Source of the DNA: Enterobacter sp. JUb54
GTDB taxonomy: Bacteria > Pseudomonadota > Gammaproteobacteria > Enterobacterales > Enterobacteriaceae
Assembly: GCF_014298075.1 (NCBI RefSeq)
Contig: NZ_CP060418.1
Coordinates: 930,001 to 994,000 of the forward strand
Direction: 5' to 3'
Length of the DNA: 64,000 bases
A program made the position numbers and the translations under genes. The first letter of the stretch is position 1, and every line of letters starts with the position of its first letter. Of the stretch, positions 17,476 to 26,925 are shown piece after piece. Below the pieces are notes generated by a model. The model saw only the letters and a program-made list of their open reading frames with translations, had not been told where the DNA came from and did not search any database.

Positions 17476-18429
17476 ATGCGTTGGTTGATCTCTTTGCTGT
17501 TGGTGGTGGGCGCTGCTGCTGGTGCCGCCGAAGGTCAGACTCAAATATTTACCGACGATCTCGGTCGGGCGGTGACGGTACCGCTGCATCCGCAGCGCAT
17601 TGTCTCAATGCACGACCTCGATATCACAATCCCGCTGATTGAGCTTGGGGTGCCGCCGGTGGCCAGCCACGGACGAACTCGTCCGGACGGCAGCCATTTT
17701 CTGCGCTCCAGCGCCCAACTGACCGGCATCGATTTCGATAACAGCGCGATTCAGTTTATCGGCACGGCGGATATCGACCTTGAAGCGGTGGCGGCGGCAA
17801 AGCCGGATCTGATCATCACCGAACCGAGTCGTCACGTCTCCGTCGAGCAGTTGCAGAAGATTGCCCCGACGGTCAGCATTGACCACCTGCAGGGCAGCGC
17901 GCCGCGGATTTACAGCAAGCTGGCGCAGCTCACCGGCAGCGAAGCGCGGCTGGCGATCCTCGAACGGCGCTACCAGGCGCAGATCGCCCAGCTTAAAGCG
18001 ATGGTCGACACCCAACATATCAGCGTGTCGGTAATTCAGGCCAACAACGGCAAAGTGACCGTGCACCACTCATATCATGCCCTGGGACGGGTGCTGCGCG
18101 ATGCCGGCTTCCGTTTCCCGCCGCTGATCGACAAGATCCCCGACGGCCAGCGCATTGACGTCAGCGCCGAACAGCTGCCGGAACTGGATGCGGACTTTGT
18201 TTTTGCCACCTGGCGCTCGGACACCGGCGGAAAACCGCAGGACGAGCTACAGGCGATGGAGGCGGTGATGCCCGGCTGGTGCGACTTTATGCGCGCCTGT
18301 CGTACCGGGCGCTATATCCTGCTGCCGCGCGAAGAGGTGATCTCTAACTCCTTTGCCGCCCTGAGCCTGATGGTGGCGCAGGTGCAATCGCATATTGCCG
18401 GGCGGCCTTTGCCGGCGGGGCTGAAATGA
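17476..18429 (+). CDS. Siderophore ABC transporter substrate-binding protein (FecB/FepB type)
   Basis: A 317-residue periplasmic protein. A short signal peptide ends near VGAAAGAAEG and a helical-backbone (TroA/BtuF-like) binding fold follows. The opening IFTDDLGRAVTVPLHPQRIVSM is the usual start of the mature ferric-siderophore binding protein. It would deliver the siderophore from the TonB receptor to the FecCD permeases. It ends in an ATGA overlap with the regulator gene, so the two are translationally coupled. Confidence 0.85.
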   Translation: MRWLISLLLVVGAAAGAAEGQTQIFTDDLGRAVTVPLHPQRIVSMHDLDITIPLIELGVPPVASHGRTRPDGSHFLRSSAQLTGIDFDNSAIQFIGTADIDLEAVAAAKPDLIITEPSRHVSVEQLQKIAPTVSIDHLQGSAPRIYSKLAQLTGSEARLAILERRYQAQIAQLKAMVDTQHISVSVIQANNGKVTVHHSYHALGRVLRDAGFRFPPLIDKIPDGQRIDVSAEQLPELDADFVFATWRSDTGGKPQDELQAMEAVMPGWCDFMRACRTGRYILLPREEVISNSFAALSLMVAQVQSHIAGRPLPAGLK

Positions 18430-19325
18430 AAACCGCGGTGAAGAAAGAGAAAGGGCGGGTCGACCTGTTTGGCGACCGTTTCCGCGCCCGGGCGCATCAG
18501 CTGTCGCCGCGTCTGCTGGCGGTGGTCAGCTATATCAACGAAAATCGCGAAGTGGTGCTGGAGCGCACGGCGATGGAGATTGCCGCCGCGACCCACACCT
18601 CGGACGCCACGGTGGTGCGGGCGATTCAGGCGCTGGGGTTTGCCGGTCTGCGCGAACTGAAGCAGACCATGGAGCGCTGGTTTGGCCCCTCGGTCACCTC
18701 GTCGGAGAAAATGCTCTCTACGGTCAACGCTCTCTCAAGCGACGTCAATTCGAGCATCGATTTTGTGCTTGAGGGGCATCAGCGCGCCTGCGAAGTGCTG
18801 TCCCGTCCCGCCAACCGGGCCGCCGTCGCCCAGGCGGTGGCGCTGCTCAGCGAGGCGCGGCAGGTGGCGATTTTCGGCATCGGGGCCTCGGGGATTCTGG
18901 CGGAGTATACCGGCCGACTGTTCAGCCGCATCGGTTTACCCTCCTACGTGATGAACCGGACCGGATTCAGCCTGGCCGAGCAGCTGATCAATCTGCAACG
19001 CGGGGACGTGATGATTATGATGGGGCAAAAATCGCCGCATCGTGAAGGGATGACCGCGCTGCGGGAGGCCCGACGGCTGGGGATCCCGACGATTCTGCTG
19101 ACTCAGGCGGTGGACTCGCGCTTTAGCCAGGAGGCGCAGGTGGTGATTGACGTCCCGCGCGGCGGCGATAATGGCCGGGTGCCGCTGCACGGTACGGTGC
19201 TGGTGTGTCTTGAGATGCTGGTGCTGTCGGTTGCGACCACCTCGCCGCAGCGAACCATCAAGTCGATGAAGCGCATTAACGAATTGCACAAGGCGATCGG
19301 CAAGTCCGGCGGCAAGCGCGGCTAA
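18426..19325 (+). CDS. MurR/RpiR-family transcriptional regulator with SIS domain
   Basis: A 299-residue protein. The N-terminal RpiR helix-turn-helix covers about residues 15-90 (AAATHTSDATVVRAIQALGF). A SIS (phosphosugar-binding) domain covers about 125-260 (VAIFGIGASGILAEYTGRLF). RpiR regulators normally sense sugar phosphates, so coupling to a siderophore ABC operon by an ATGA overlap is unusual. It probably controls this operon, but its ligand cannot be guessed with confidence. Confidence 0.85.
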   Translation: MKTAVKKEKGRVDLFGDRFRARAHQLSPRLLAVVSYINENREVVLERTAMEIAAATHTSDATVVRAIQALGFAGLRELKQTMERWFGPSVTSSEKMLSTVNALSSDVNSSIDFVLEGHQRACEVLSRPANRAAVAQAVALLSEARQVAIFGIGASGILAEYTGRLFSRIGLPSYVMNRTGFSLAEQLINLQRGDVMIMMGQKSPHREGMTALREARRLGIPTILLTQAVDSRFSQEAQVVIDVPRGGDNGRVPLHGTVLVCLEMLVLSVATTSPQRTIKSMKRINELHKAIGKSGGKRG

Positions 19326-19352
19326 GCGGAGAACCCACCTGGCCGCCGGTGA

Positions 19353-20561
19353 TTACGCGGTAGCCGGCTGCGCATCATCATCGTCGTCATCGCTATCCTC
19401 ATCGGCCGCCGCCAGCAGGGTCTGCTCCGTTTTCCCCAGACACTGAATCAGCAGGAACAGCCCGCCGCTGGCCAGCAGGGTGATCAGTAACCCGTCATAG
19501 CCCGATACGCTGATCACCAGACTGCTGATGACCGGCCCGGCCACGCTGCCCGCCGACCAGAAGAATCCCAGCAGCGCATTTATCATGATCAGCTTTTGCC
19601 CGTTGAAGGTTTTCCCGGCCCGCACCAGCGAGAGGGTATACAGCGCCCCCGCCGCGGCGCCGAGCACCAGGCAGCCGACAATCAGCTGAACGGGCGATAC
19701 CAGCAGGAACGGCAGCGCCAGCAGGGAGAGGCAGAACACCGCGGCGCAGCTGAGGTGCACCCGACGGATGCCGAAGCGGTCGGCCACCCAGCCAAGCGGT
19801 GCCTGGAACAGCGCATCGCCGGTTAAGACGATGGTCACCAGCAGCACCGCCATCGCTTCGTTCAGCCCTTTATCCATGCCGTACAGCGGCAGCAGCGCCA
19901 GGATGCTGGCGTCAAAGAAGGCAAAGCAGAATACCCCGGAGGCCAGCACCGGTAAGAAGGCGCCGAGGCTCAGCCAGCTGGCGCGCTCTGACAGGGTTTC
20001 GCGGCTGCCGGTTGGCAGATGGCGCAGCATCAGCAGGCAGGCGGCGGTGAGGACGACGACCGCCACCAGCACCCAGATTTGATATTCGCTACCGGCGGAG
20101 ATCAGCAGCGGCCCCGCCAGCTGGCAGCCGGTGAAGGCTGAGGCATAAATGCCGGTCAGCGTCGCGCGGTTTTTGCCCGCCGCGCCGCCGGTGATCCAGC
20201 TTTCGCCGAGGACGATAATCACCCCGGACGCAATACCGGTCAGGAAACGCGGCAGCAGCAGCTGCATCAGATCCACCGTCAGGCAGGAGGCTATCGTCGC
20301 CAGCGCCAACAGGATCAGGCTGGCGCTCAGCAGGTGGCCCATCTCAAAACGACGGCACAACGCAGGGGAGAGGAACGACGAGAGCATCATGCCCGCAGGC
20401 GGCAGCGCGGCCAGCAGGCCGACGTAGACGGTGTCTGTCTGTTGCTGGGCCAGCTCGAGGCTGATTAACGGCACCGTATAACCGGTGATAAATCCCACTA
20501 ATGACGCGGCCATGATCATCGCCAGCGTGGGGGCAAGGCGATTCTGGTCTTGGTTAAACAT
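19353..20561 (-). CDS. MFS transporter with acidic C-terminal tail
   Basis: A 402-residue major facilitator protein with about twelve membrane segments, similar to YcaD-type and drug/sugar exporters. The ATG at 20561 is preferred, with GGGA just upstream; an alternative TTG at 20585 lacks a site. The C-terminus ends in a run of aspartates, DEDSDDDDDDAQPATA, after the last membrane segment, facing the cytoplasm. It is convergent with the siderophore operon 27 bp away. It could export a siderophore or another metabolite, but no substrate can be assigned. Confidence 0.8.
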   Translation of the reverse strand: MFNQDQNRLAPTLAMIMAASLVGFITGYTVPLISLELAQQQTDTVYVGLLAALPPAGMMLSSFLSPALCRRFEMGHLLSASLILLALATIASCLTVDLMQLLLPRFLTGIASGVIIVLGESWITGGAAGKNRATLTGIYASAFTGCQLAGPLLISAGSEYQIWVLVAVVVLTAACLLMLRHLPTGSRETLSERASWLSLGAFLPVLASGVFCFAFFDASILALLPLYGMDKGLNEAMAVLLVTIVLTGDALFQAPLGWVADRFGIRRVHLSCAAVFCLSLLALPFLLVSPVQLIVGCLVLGAAAGALYTLSLVRAGKTFNGQKLIMINALLGFFWSAGSVAGPVISSLVISVSGYDGLLITLLASGGLFLLIQCLGKTEQTLLAAADEDSDDDDDDAQPATA

Positions 20562-20883
20562 TTTATTCCCGATAACGGAAGTCAACAGGTGGATAATCCG
20601 GCGAATTGCCGACAGCTCTGCATATTAATTAATCGTATGGCGGATGTCACCGTTGAAATGACTACTATTATTGATACGCCAGCGCCAGCCGCCGGTAAAA
20701 CAGCGGGGCTGTCCCTGCAGGGAGTGTTGTCAGCGCGCTGGCGAAAGGATATAACCAATAGGGCACTCCGCGGGGGCGGAGGCGTGCTGGCGGGCATAAC
20801 AATCGAGGCCCGCAGTATTTTTCGATCGGCTATTCGTTCAGCTATGCGTTCAGCGTTGAAGCTGTGCAGGAAAGGAGCAAGAC
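20562..20883. other. Divergent intergenic region, 322 bp
   Basis: It holds the promoters for the MFS gene (minus) and the amidohydrolase (plus). Two adjacent 12-bp direct repeats, CTATTCGTTCAG and CTATGCGTTCAG, lie at 20830-20853, just before the AAAGGAG site of the amidohydrolase. No gene is visible. Confidence 0.5.
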
Positions 20884-22041
20884 ATGGCAGTATCGCCATC
20901 ATCGATCGCTGAGGCCATTCGCTGGCGACGTGAATTTCATGCCTGCCCGGAGCTTGGCTATCAGGAACAGAACACCGCGCGCCGTGTCGCTGAATTACTG
21001 ACCTCTTTTGGCCTGCAGGTGCATACCGGGCTGGCGGGGACCGGCGTGGTCGCCACCCTGGAGAACGGTCCGGGGCCGGTTATCGGACTACGGGCCGATA
21101 TGGACGCGTTACCGATTACCGAATCCGGCGATCTCAGCTATAAATCGCGCAATCCTGGCGTGATGCATGCCTGCGGGCATGACGGCCATACCGCCATGCT
21201 GCTGGCGACGGCGTCGCATCTGGCGCAGACCCGCCGTTTTCGCGGCACGGTGCATTTTGTCTTCCAGCCGGCGGAGGAGAATCTCGGCGGCGCGCGCAAA
21301 ATGGTCGAAGAGGGGCTGTTTGAACGCTTCCCGATGGACGCTATCTACGCGCTGCACAACTGGCCGGGTCTGCCGTTAGGCCACGTGGCGGTCAACGAAG
21401 GGGCGATGATGGCCTCGCTGGACGCCTTTGAAATCACCCTCACCGGCAAAAGCTGTCACGCGGCGATGCCGGAAAGCGGTGCCGACCCGATCGTCGCCGC
21501 GGCGCAGCTGATTATGGCGCTGCAGACCATCCCGTCACGCCGCCTGTCGCCGCAGGAGTCGGCGGTGGTCAGCATTACCCAAATTAACGGCGGCGAAGCG
21601 ATTAACGTGCTGCCGGATAAGGTCGTGCTGCGCGGGACGTTCCGCTGCCTGAGCAACCAGGTTCGCGCCCGGGTGAAAGGGCTGATCGCGCACTACGTCG
21701 CGACCCAGCCGCAGGTTTCTGACGTGCAGGGAGAAATTGCCTGGTATCCTGGCTATCCGGTGACCAGGAACCATCCGGCCGAGGCGCAGAAAGTGCGTGA
21801 GGTGGCGATAGCCGCGCTGGGTGAAGCGGCGGTAAACGGGCAGATTAACCCGTCGATGGCGTCAGAAGATTTTGCCTGCATGCTGGAAGCCTGTCCGGGC
21901 GCTTATTTCTGGATTGGCACCGATGGCGACATACCGTCAAAGCCGCTACACAATGCCGGCTACGATTTTAACGACGATCTGATAGCCCCTGGCGTGGCGA
22001 TGTGGACGACCCTGGTGGAGTCGCTGCTGCCGGCTGGCTGA
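20884..22041 (+). CDS. M20-family metallo-amidohydrolase (hippurate/N-acyl amino acid hydrolase type)
   Basis: A 385-residue M20D peptidase-family protein. Metal-binding motifs are MHACGHDGHTAMLL near residues 96-109 and the acidic PAEENLGGARKMVEEG near 130. The GKSCHAAMPESGADPI segment near 190 is the dimerisation domain of hippurate/IAA-amino acid hydrolases. These cytosolic enzymes release an acid and an amino acid from an N-acyl compound. A strong AAAGGAG precedes the ATG and a strong terminator at 22065 follows, so it appears to be monocistronic. Confidence 0.88.
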   Translation: MAVSPSSIAEAIRWRREFHACPELGYQEQNTARRVAELLTSFGLQVHTGLAGTGVVATLENGPGPVIGLRADMDALPITESGDLSYKSRNPGVMHACGHDGHTAMLLATASHLAQTRRFRGTVHFVFQPAEENLGGARKMVEEGLFERFPMDAIYALHNWPGLPLGHVAVNEGAMMASLDAFEITLTGKSCHAAMPESGADPIVAAAQLIMALQTIPSRRLSPQESAVVSITQINGGEAINVLPDKVVLRGTFRCLSNQVRARVKGLIAHYVATQPQVSDVQGEIAWYPGYPVTRNHPAEAQKVREVAIAALGEAAVNGQINPSMASEDFACMLEACPGAYFWIGTDGDIPSKPLHNAGYDFNDDLIAPGVAMWTTLVESLLPAG

Positions 22042-22064
22042 AACGTGCGGCGGCAGAGTGAACA

Positions 22065-22091
22065 GGGAGAGGCGAGGCCTCTCCCTTTTTT
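22065..22091 (+). terminator. Rho-independent terminator after the amidohydrolase
   Basis: GGGAGAGGC (22065-22073) pairs perfectly with GCCTCTCCC (22077-22085) around a 3-nt loop, followed by six Ts. Confidence 0.9.
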
Positions 22092-22106
22092 ACGTCAGCC
22101 GTACCG

Positions 22107-24257
22107 TCAGGCGCTGACCGCCGCCTTCAGACGGGCCTTCATGTCGCTGTAGGCGCGCCAGGCGTACTGCTCGGCCCACTGCTGGTCCTCGATGGCGTCG
22201 ATTTTCACCGCGCAATACTTGGTTTCCGGCGTTTTCGAGATCGGGTCCAGGTTGTCCTGGGTCAGTTCATTACAGGCGCCGACCCACCATTGATAGGTCA
22301 TATAGACGGCGCCGCGATTGATGCGGTCGCTGATGTCGGCGCGGGTGATCACTTTCCCGCGTCGCGAGCTGACCCACACCAGCTGGCGGTCGGCGATCCC
22401 CAGCTGTTCGGCGTCGGCGCGGCTGATCTGCACCCGACCGGGTTCATCGGCAAGGGATTGCAACGCCGCGCAGTTGCCGGTCATGGAACGGCAGGAGTAG
22501 TGGCCCACTTCGCGCACGGTGCAGAGCACCAGCGGATAGCCGGCATCCGGCGTCTCTGCCGGCGCCCGCCACGGGGCGGCAAACAGCTGGCCTTTGCCGG
22601 TCGGAGTATCGAAACGGTTCTCTTTATACAGCCACGGCGTGCCGGGGTGGTCGAGCGTCGGACACGGCCACTGAACGTGGTTCATATCGCCCATTTTCTC
22701 GTAGGTGACGCCGTAGAACAGCGGGCAGAGTTCGCGCATTTCGTCCCAGATTTGCTGGTTGTTATCGTAATGCATCGGATAGCCCATCTCGGTGGCCAGC
22801 AGGCTGATGATCTCCCAGTCGCGTTTGACGTTGGCCGGTGCCGGGATCGCCTTCTCGAAACGCTGAAAACCGCGGTCGGCGCAGGTGAAGACGCCGCCGT
22901 GTTCGCCCCACGAGGTCGCCGGCAGCAGGACGTCGGCGATCTCTGCGGTTTTGGTCATGAAGATATCCTGCACCACCACAAAATCCAGCGCCTCGATACC
23001 TTTACGCACCAGCCCCAGATCGGCCTCGGTCTGCAGCGGATCTTCCCCCATGATGTAGTAGGCTTTGATCTCTCCCGCCATGGCTTTATGAGGCACTTCG
23101 GTGATGCGGGTGCCCACCTGGTCATCCATGAGAGCCGGGTCTATGCCCCAGGCGCTGGCGAATTTCGCCCGCACGGCGGGGTCGGTGACCTCCTGATAGC
23201 CTGGGAACAGGTTCGGCAGCACCCCCATATCGCAGGCGCCCTGAACGTTGTTTTGCCCACGCACCGGCCCGACGCCAACGTGTTCGCGCCCGAGGTTGCC
23301 GGTCAGCAGCGCCAGGCTGGCCAGCCCTTTGACCACGTCCACCGCCTGGCCGAACTGGGTGACGCCCATGCCCCACATAATGGTGGCTGACGGCGCGGCG
23401 GCAAACATTCTCACCGCCTGCCGCACCTCCTGAGCCGGTACGCCGGTGACCGCTTCGACCGCTTCAGGCGAGTAGGCTTGTACCGCGTCGCGGTAAGCTT
23501 CCAGCCCTTCGGTAAAGCGGTCAACGTAGTCATGGTTGTAGAGATCTTCTTCCAGCAGGACGTGGCCGAAGGCATTCACCAGCGCCATATTGCTGCCGTT
23601 ATTAAGCTGCAGGTGGCGGTCGGCGATGCGGGCGGTTTCGATGCGCCGCGGGTCGCAGACGATGATCTTCGCGCCGTTTTCACGGGCTTTAATCACCCGG
23701 CGGGCGACGATAGGATGGGAGTCTGCACAGTTATAGCCAAAGACCAGCAGACATTTGGAGTGTTCGATATCGCTGATGGAGTTACTCATCGCCCCGTTGC
23801 CGAGGGCCACCTGCAAGCCTGCCACCGAAGGGCCGTGACAGACGCGGGCGCAGCAGTCGACGTTATTGGTGTTCAACACCGCCCGGGCGAATTTTTGCAT
23901 CACATAGTTGGTTTCATTGCCGGTACCACGGGACGATCCGGTGGTCATAATGGCGCGCGGGCCGTGCTGCGCTTTGATCTCCCGCAGCTTGTTGGCGGTG
24001 TAGCGAATGGCCTCTTCCCAGCTGACCGGGGTTAATTTGCCGCCTTTGTGGTAGCGAATCATCGGCTGCTTGAGGCGTGGCGTCAGGAGCTGGGTATCGT
24101 TGAGAAAATCCCAGCCGTAGTATCCCTTGAGGCACAGCTGATTCTGGTTGGTGACCCCATCGGCCGCTTCCGCGCGGATAATTTTATTGTTATCGACAAC
24201 CAGCTTGAGTTTGCAACCCGCCCCGCAATAAGGGCAAACGCTTGTGACTTTTTTCAT
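22107..24257 (-). CDS. Formate dehydrogenase H paralogue, cysteine form
   Basis: A 716-residue molybdopterin oxidoreductase nearly collinear with FdhF (715 aa in E. coli). The N-terminal [4Fe-4S] ligands are Cys8, Cys11, Cys15 and Cys42 (CPYCGAGC and QLCLKG). The active-site motif NNVDCCARVCHGPSVAGL carries Cys140 exactly where FdhF has selenocysteine. The codon is TGT at complement 23838-23840, one base away from TGA. A selenocysteine fdhF lies at the right end of the window, so the two forms coexist. The family oxidises formate to CO2 with a bis-MGD cofactor in the cytoplasm. Cys variants of FdhF are generally slower, or the enzyme may have another substrate. The neighbouring genes do not form a hydrogenase cluster. 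Confidence 0.88.
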   Translation of the reverse strand: MKKVTSVCPYCGAGCKLKLVVDNNKIIRAEAADGVTNQNQLCLKGYYGWDFLNDTQLLTPRLKQPMIRYHKGGKLTPVSWEEAIRYTANKLREIKAQHGPRAIMTTGSSRGTGNETNYVMQKFARAVLNTNNVDCCARVCHGPSVAGLQVALGNGAMSNSISDIEHSKCLLVFGYNCADSHPIVARRVIKARENGAKIIVCDPRRIETARIADRHLQLNNGSNMALVNAFGHVLLEEDLYNHDYVDRFTEGLEAYRDAVQAYSPEAVEAVTGVPAQEVRQAVRMFAAAPSATIMWGMGVTQFGQAVDVVKGLASLALLTGNLGREHVGVGPVRGQNNVQGACDMGVLPNLFPGYQEVTDPAVRAKFASAWGIDPALMDDQVGTRITEVPHKAMAGEIKAYYIMGEDPLQTEADLGLVRKGIEALDFVVVQDIFMTKTAEIADVLLPATSWGEHGGVFTCADRGFQRFEKAIPAPANVKRDWEIISLLATEMGYPMHYDNNQQIWDEMRELCPLFYGVTYEKMGDMNHVQWPCPTLDHPGTPWLYKENRFDTPTGKGQLFAAPWRAPAETPDAGYPLVLCTVREVGHYSCRSMTGNCAALQSLADEPGRVQISRADAEQLGIADRQLVWVSSRRGKVITRADISDRINRGAVYMTYQWWVGACNELTQDNLDPISKTPETKYCAVKIDAIEDQQWAEQYAWRAYSDMKARLKAAVSA

Positions 24258-24499
24258 CAGTAACAGACCTGTTAACAGTGAATGAAGATCAATGGTCAGG
24301 CCGGGCCCGGCCCGCCATCGTCATGGAATCCTTGCGCCGCGATGCTGGCAGAAGGCCGAAGCGTTATGCAGAAGTTATGCCAATATTTAATGTATTGATA
24401 TATATGATTATTTTAATGAAGGGGGCGGCAGGCGTCATGATGTCGTCACTAATGACGATGACGTCGCAGAACGCCCGGGAAGGGCGCTCTGCGGTGGGA

Positions 24500-25582
24500 T
24501 CAGACCATTTTCTGCTGGAACTGCGCCAGGGTCTCGGGGGCCATACCGGCTTCGCGGGCCGCTTCGCAGATGGCCTGCCAGCTCCCAGCATCCAGCGGGA
24601 TCCCCTGCGCCAGGCGGGACTGACGATTGGCTTCTTCCCACTCTCCCGGCACCAGAATCGGGGTCTGCTGGTCGTGAGGTGACTGCTTACACCAGTTGAT
24701 AAAGGCCTCGGTTTCGTCCTGCATATCCGGTGCGTCGAAGGTTTCCGGATTGAGAATAATGGTGGTCATGCAGTTGAAAATGGCGTCGACGCAGGTCTGC
24801 AGGCTCGACTGATGGGTCGTTTTGCCACCGGAAACGGCGCCGCCGAGGATCTCGCACAGCGTCGCCAGGGCGTAGCCTTTATGCTGGGCGAAGGTGAGCA
24901 GGGCGCCTAACGGCGAGGTCTGCATTACCGCCGGGTCGGTGGTCGGCTCTCCGTGGGCGTCAATCAGTGAACCCGGCGCCACGGCTTCGCCTTTGTGCCA
25001 GGCGACGCGGGTTTTGCCGAAGGCAATGGCGCTGGTGGCGTAGTCGAGCAGCAGCGGAGGCTGGCCTTTGCGCGGGAACACGACGCACAGCGGGTTGGTG
25101 CCAAAGCGGCTGTCTTTGCCACGAAACGGCGCGACCATCGGGTCACCCACGACGCTGACAAAGTGGATGGAGATAAACCCTGCCGCCGCGCACTGTTCGG
25201 CCCAGTAGCCGATGCGCCCGATATGGTGCGCATTGCGCAGGGCGATCGCCGCCATGCCGTGCTGCCGGGCCTTTTCAATCCCCGTCTGCATCGCCTCGTG
25301 GGCGACCACCTGACCAAAGCCGGCGTTGCCGTCGAGGGTCACCACCGCACCGGCGTCCTTCATGACGCTGGCGTGCTGGTTAAGCTGCAGGTGGCCCTCG
25401 GCGTGGGAACGCACGTAGCTCGGGATCATCCCGACGCCGTGTGAATCATGCCCGGCAAGATTGGCCGCCACCAGATGGTCGGCGACGAGAGCGGCCTCGT
25501 CAGAGGTACTGCCCAGTTGAGTGAACAGCGTGGTAACGAACTGATGCAGATCGGTAGCCTGAATACGATATCCGGTTGGCAC
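24500..25582 (-). CDS. Ldh-family (malate/lactate/ureidoglycolate) NAD(P)-dependent oxidoreductase
   Basis: A 360-residue member of the LDH2/malate dehydrogenase family, which includes YbiC, YlbC/AllD and YiaK. These reduce 2-oxoacids or oxidise 2-hydroxyacids with NAD(P). GHDSHGVGMIPSYVRSHAEG near residue 55 and ALRNAHHIGRIGYWAEQCAA near 120 are the characteristic family blocks. It starts at GTG 25582 with an AGGAG-like site (CTACAGGAGCG) upstream. It lies upstream of, and in the same direction as, the Cys-FdhF gene, with a 242-bp gap. The closest relative appears to be YbiC-type; the substrate is not resolved. Confidence 0.82.
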   Translation of the reverse strand: MPTGYRIQATDLHQFVTTLFTQLGSTSDEAALVADHLVAANLAGHDSHGVGMIPSYVRSHAEGHLQLNQHASVMKDAGAVVTLDGNAGFGQVVAHEAMQTGIEKARQHGMAAIALRNAHHIGRIGYWAEQCAAAGFISIHFVSVVGDPMVAPFRGKDSRFGTNPLCVVFPRKGQPPLLLDYATSAIAFGKTRVAWHKGEAVAPGSLIDAHGEPTTDPAVMQTSPLGALLTFAQHKGYALATLCEILGGAVSGGKTTHQSSLQTCVDAIFNCMTTIILNPETFDAPDMQDETEAFINWCKQSPHDQQTPILVPGEWEEANRQSRLAQGIPLDAGSWQAICEAAREAGMAPETLAQFQQKMV

Positions 25583-25811
25583 TGATACGCTCCTGTAGTT
25601 AGCTGATGGTGTTGTTTTTTTTGTTAAAAGCCTGACTCAGTAGGCTCTGTGTTTGCTCAGCCATGCTGCTACAGCACAGGGAGAAGATCAACGTTTGCGC
25701 GCGTATGCGCGATGAGGGGCAAACAACAGGATTGAGGCCCGGGGTGCTGTTCGCGGAGGGCAGAATCATTATGATAAAAATGTAAGAATAATTGATAAAG
25801 AGAATATCAAA

Positions 25812-25937
25812 ATGAATATCAGCACCCTGCTGTTAATTATCGTTGCCATCGCGCTGCTGGGGATCTCGGTCTATTGCTTACTGAGCTATATCAAAGAACG
25901 CAAAGCCACGCAGTTTAAATCGTTTCGCCATCGCTAA
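25812..25937 (+). CDS. 41-residue single-span membrane protein
   Basis: ATG at 25812 to TAA at 25935-25937 encodes 41 residues. An N-terminal hydrophobic helix of about 20 residues (STLLLIIVAIALLGISVYCL) is followed by a basic tail (KERKATQFKSFRHR). This has the shape of enterobacterial small inner-membrane proteins with the tail in the cytoplasm. The AT-rich upstream sequence has AAAGAGAA as a weak ribosome site. The function is unknown. It is convergent with the AraC gene 28 bp away. Confidence 0.6.
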   Translation: MNISTLLLIIVAIALLGISVYCLLSYIKERKATQFKSFRHR

Positions 25938-25965
25938 AATAGTAATCTGCGGCTCACTCGCCCGC

Positions 25966-26925
25966 TTATTGGTAATGGTTGTCGCGCCAGGCTTTTGGCG
26001 ACGCATGATATTTTTCGCGAAAGCTTTTGCTGAATAACGGGTGACTGGTGAAGCCGCAGCGCCAGGAGACTTGTTCAACCGCCAGCTGACGATCCTTTTC
26101 CAGCAGCTGGCGGGCCGCTTCCAGCCGAATCTCTTTGATTGCCACCATCACCGACGTACCTTGTTCGTGGAACGCCCGGTCGAGGCTGGCCCTGGAGCAG
26201 CGCAGCGCCTGGCAAATCAGGTCAGGTGACAGCTGGTGCTGGTGGTAGTTAAGGGCGATAAACGCGCGCGCGCTGTCGACGAGGTGGCTTAATTTCCCGG
26301 TTGAACGCAGCCCGCTTTCTTCGGCGACATCGGCCAAAACCCGCAGCGCAATATGGTGCAGGCCGTCGACAATCACCGCCGTTTCTGGCTGAGATAAACG
26401 ATCCGATTGCGCATCCAGCAATAACATATGTGATTTTAAAAACTGGGCTAAAGGGTGGTTTTCCAGTGAAACTATCGGGCTGGACAGTTTACCGCTGAAT
26501 AATGTTTTGATTTTATCGCTGTGCGGAATGATATATAGCTGTTTAACATCGTCACACTGATAATGGTAATAATCGCTGCGCTGGTGAACAACCAGCATCC
26601 CGGCATCCACCTGGCCGCGGGTGGCGGGGGTTCTGCCGCTGATCACCTGTTTGCCCTGGAGCAATAACGAAATATAAATCGACGATGAATCTACCTGATG
26701 CGGATCGAAGATCGTCTCGTTTTTAGAGCCCATCGCACTACAAAAATCGCCAGAAACCCCGGAGATAGTTTTATGGTTGGCAATTATCGCTTCCGGACGG
26801 CGGTTATTCACCACCTTAATACCGTAGCAGTTAAGATTTTGCGATATCCGTTGATAGCGCTCTTCCGGTGCAATATCGGCCGCGCTTAACACATGTGGAA
26901 CGTACAGCGTCGAAGGTCTGGACAT
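25966..26925 (-). CDS. AraC-family transcriptional regulator
   Basis: A 319-residue regulator with an N-terminal AraC-binding-like (cupin/PF14525-type) sensing domain. The C-terminal double helix-turn-helix covers about residues 215-315. DLICQALRCSRASLDRAFHE and EQVSWRCGFTSHPLFSKSF mark the first and second HTH. It is divergent from the NqrC-like gene and the iron uptake operon beyond. It is a candidate regulator of either. The effector is unknown. Confidence 0.85.
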   Translation of the reverse strand: MSRPSTLYVPHVLSAADIAPEERYQRISQNLNCYGIKVVNNRRPEAIIANHKTISGVSGDFCSAMGSKNETIFDPHQVDSSSIYISLLLQGKQVISGRTPATRGQVDAGMLVVHQRSDYYHYQCDDVKQLYIIPHSDKIKTLFSGKLSSPIVSLENHPLAQFLKSHMLLLDAQSDRLSQPETAVIVDGLHHIALRVLADVAEESGLRSTGKLSHLVDSARAFIALNYHQHQLSPDLICQALRCSRASLDRAFHEQGTSVMVAIKEIRLEAARQLLEKDRQLAVEQVSWRCGFTSHPLFSKSFREKYHASPKAWRDNHYQ

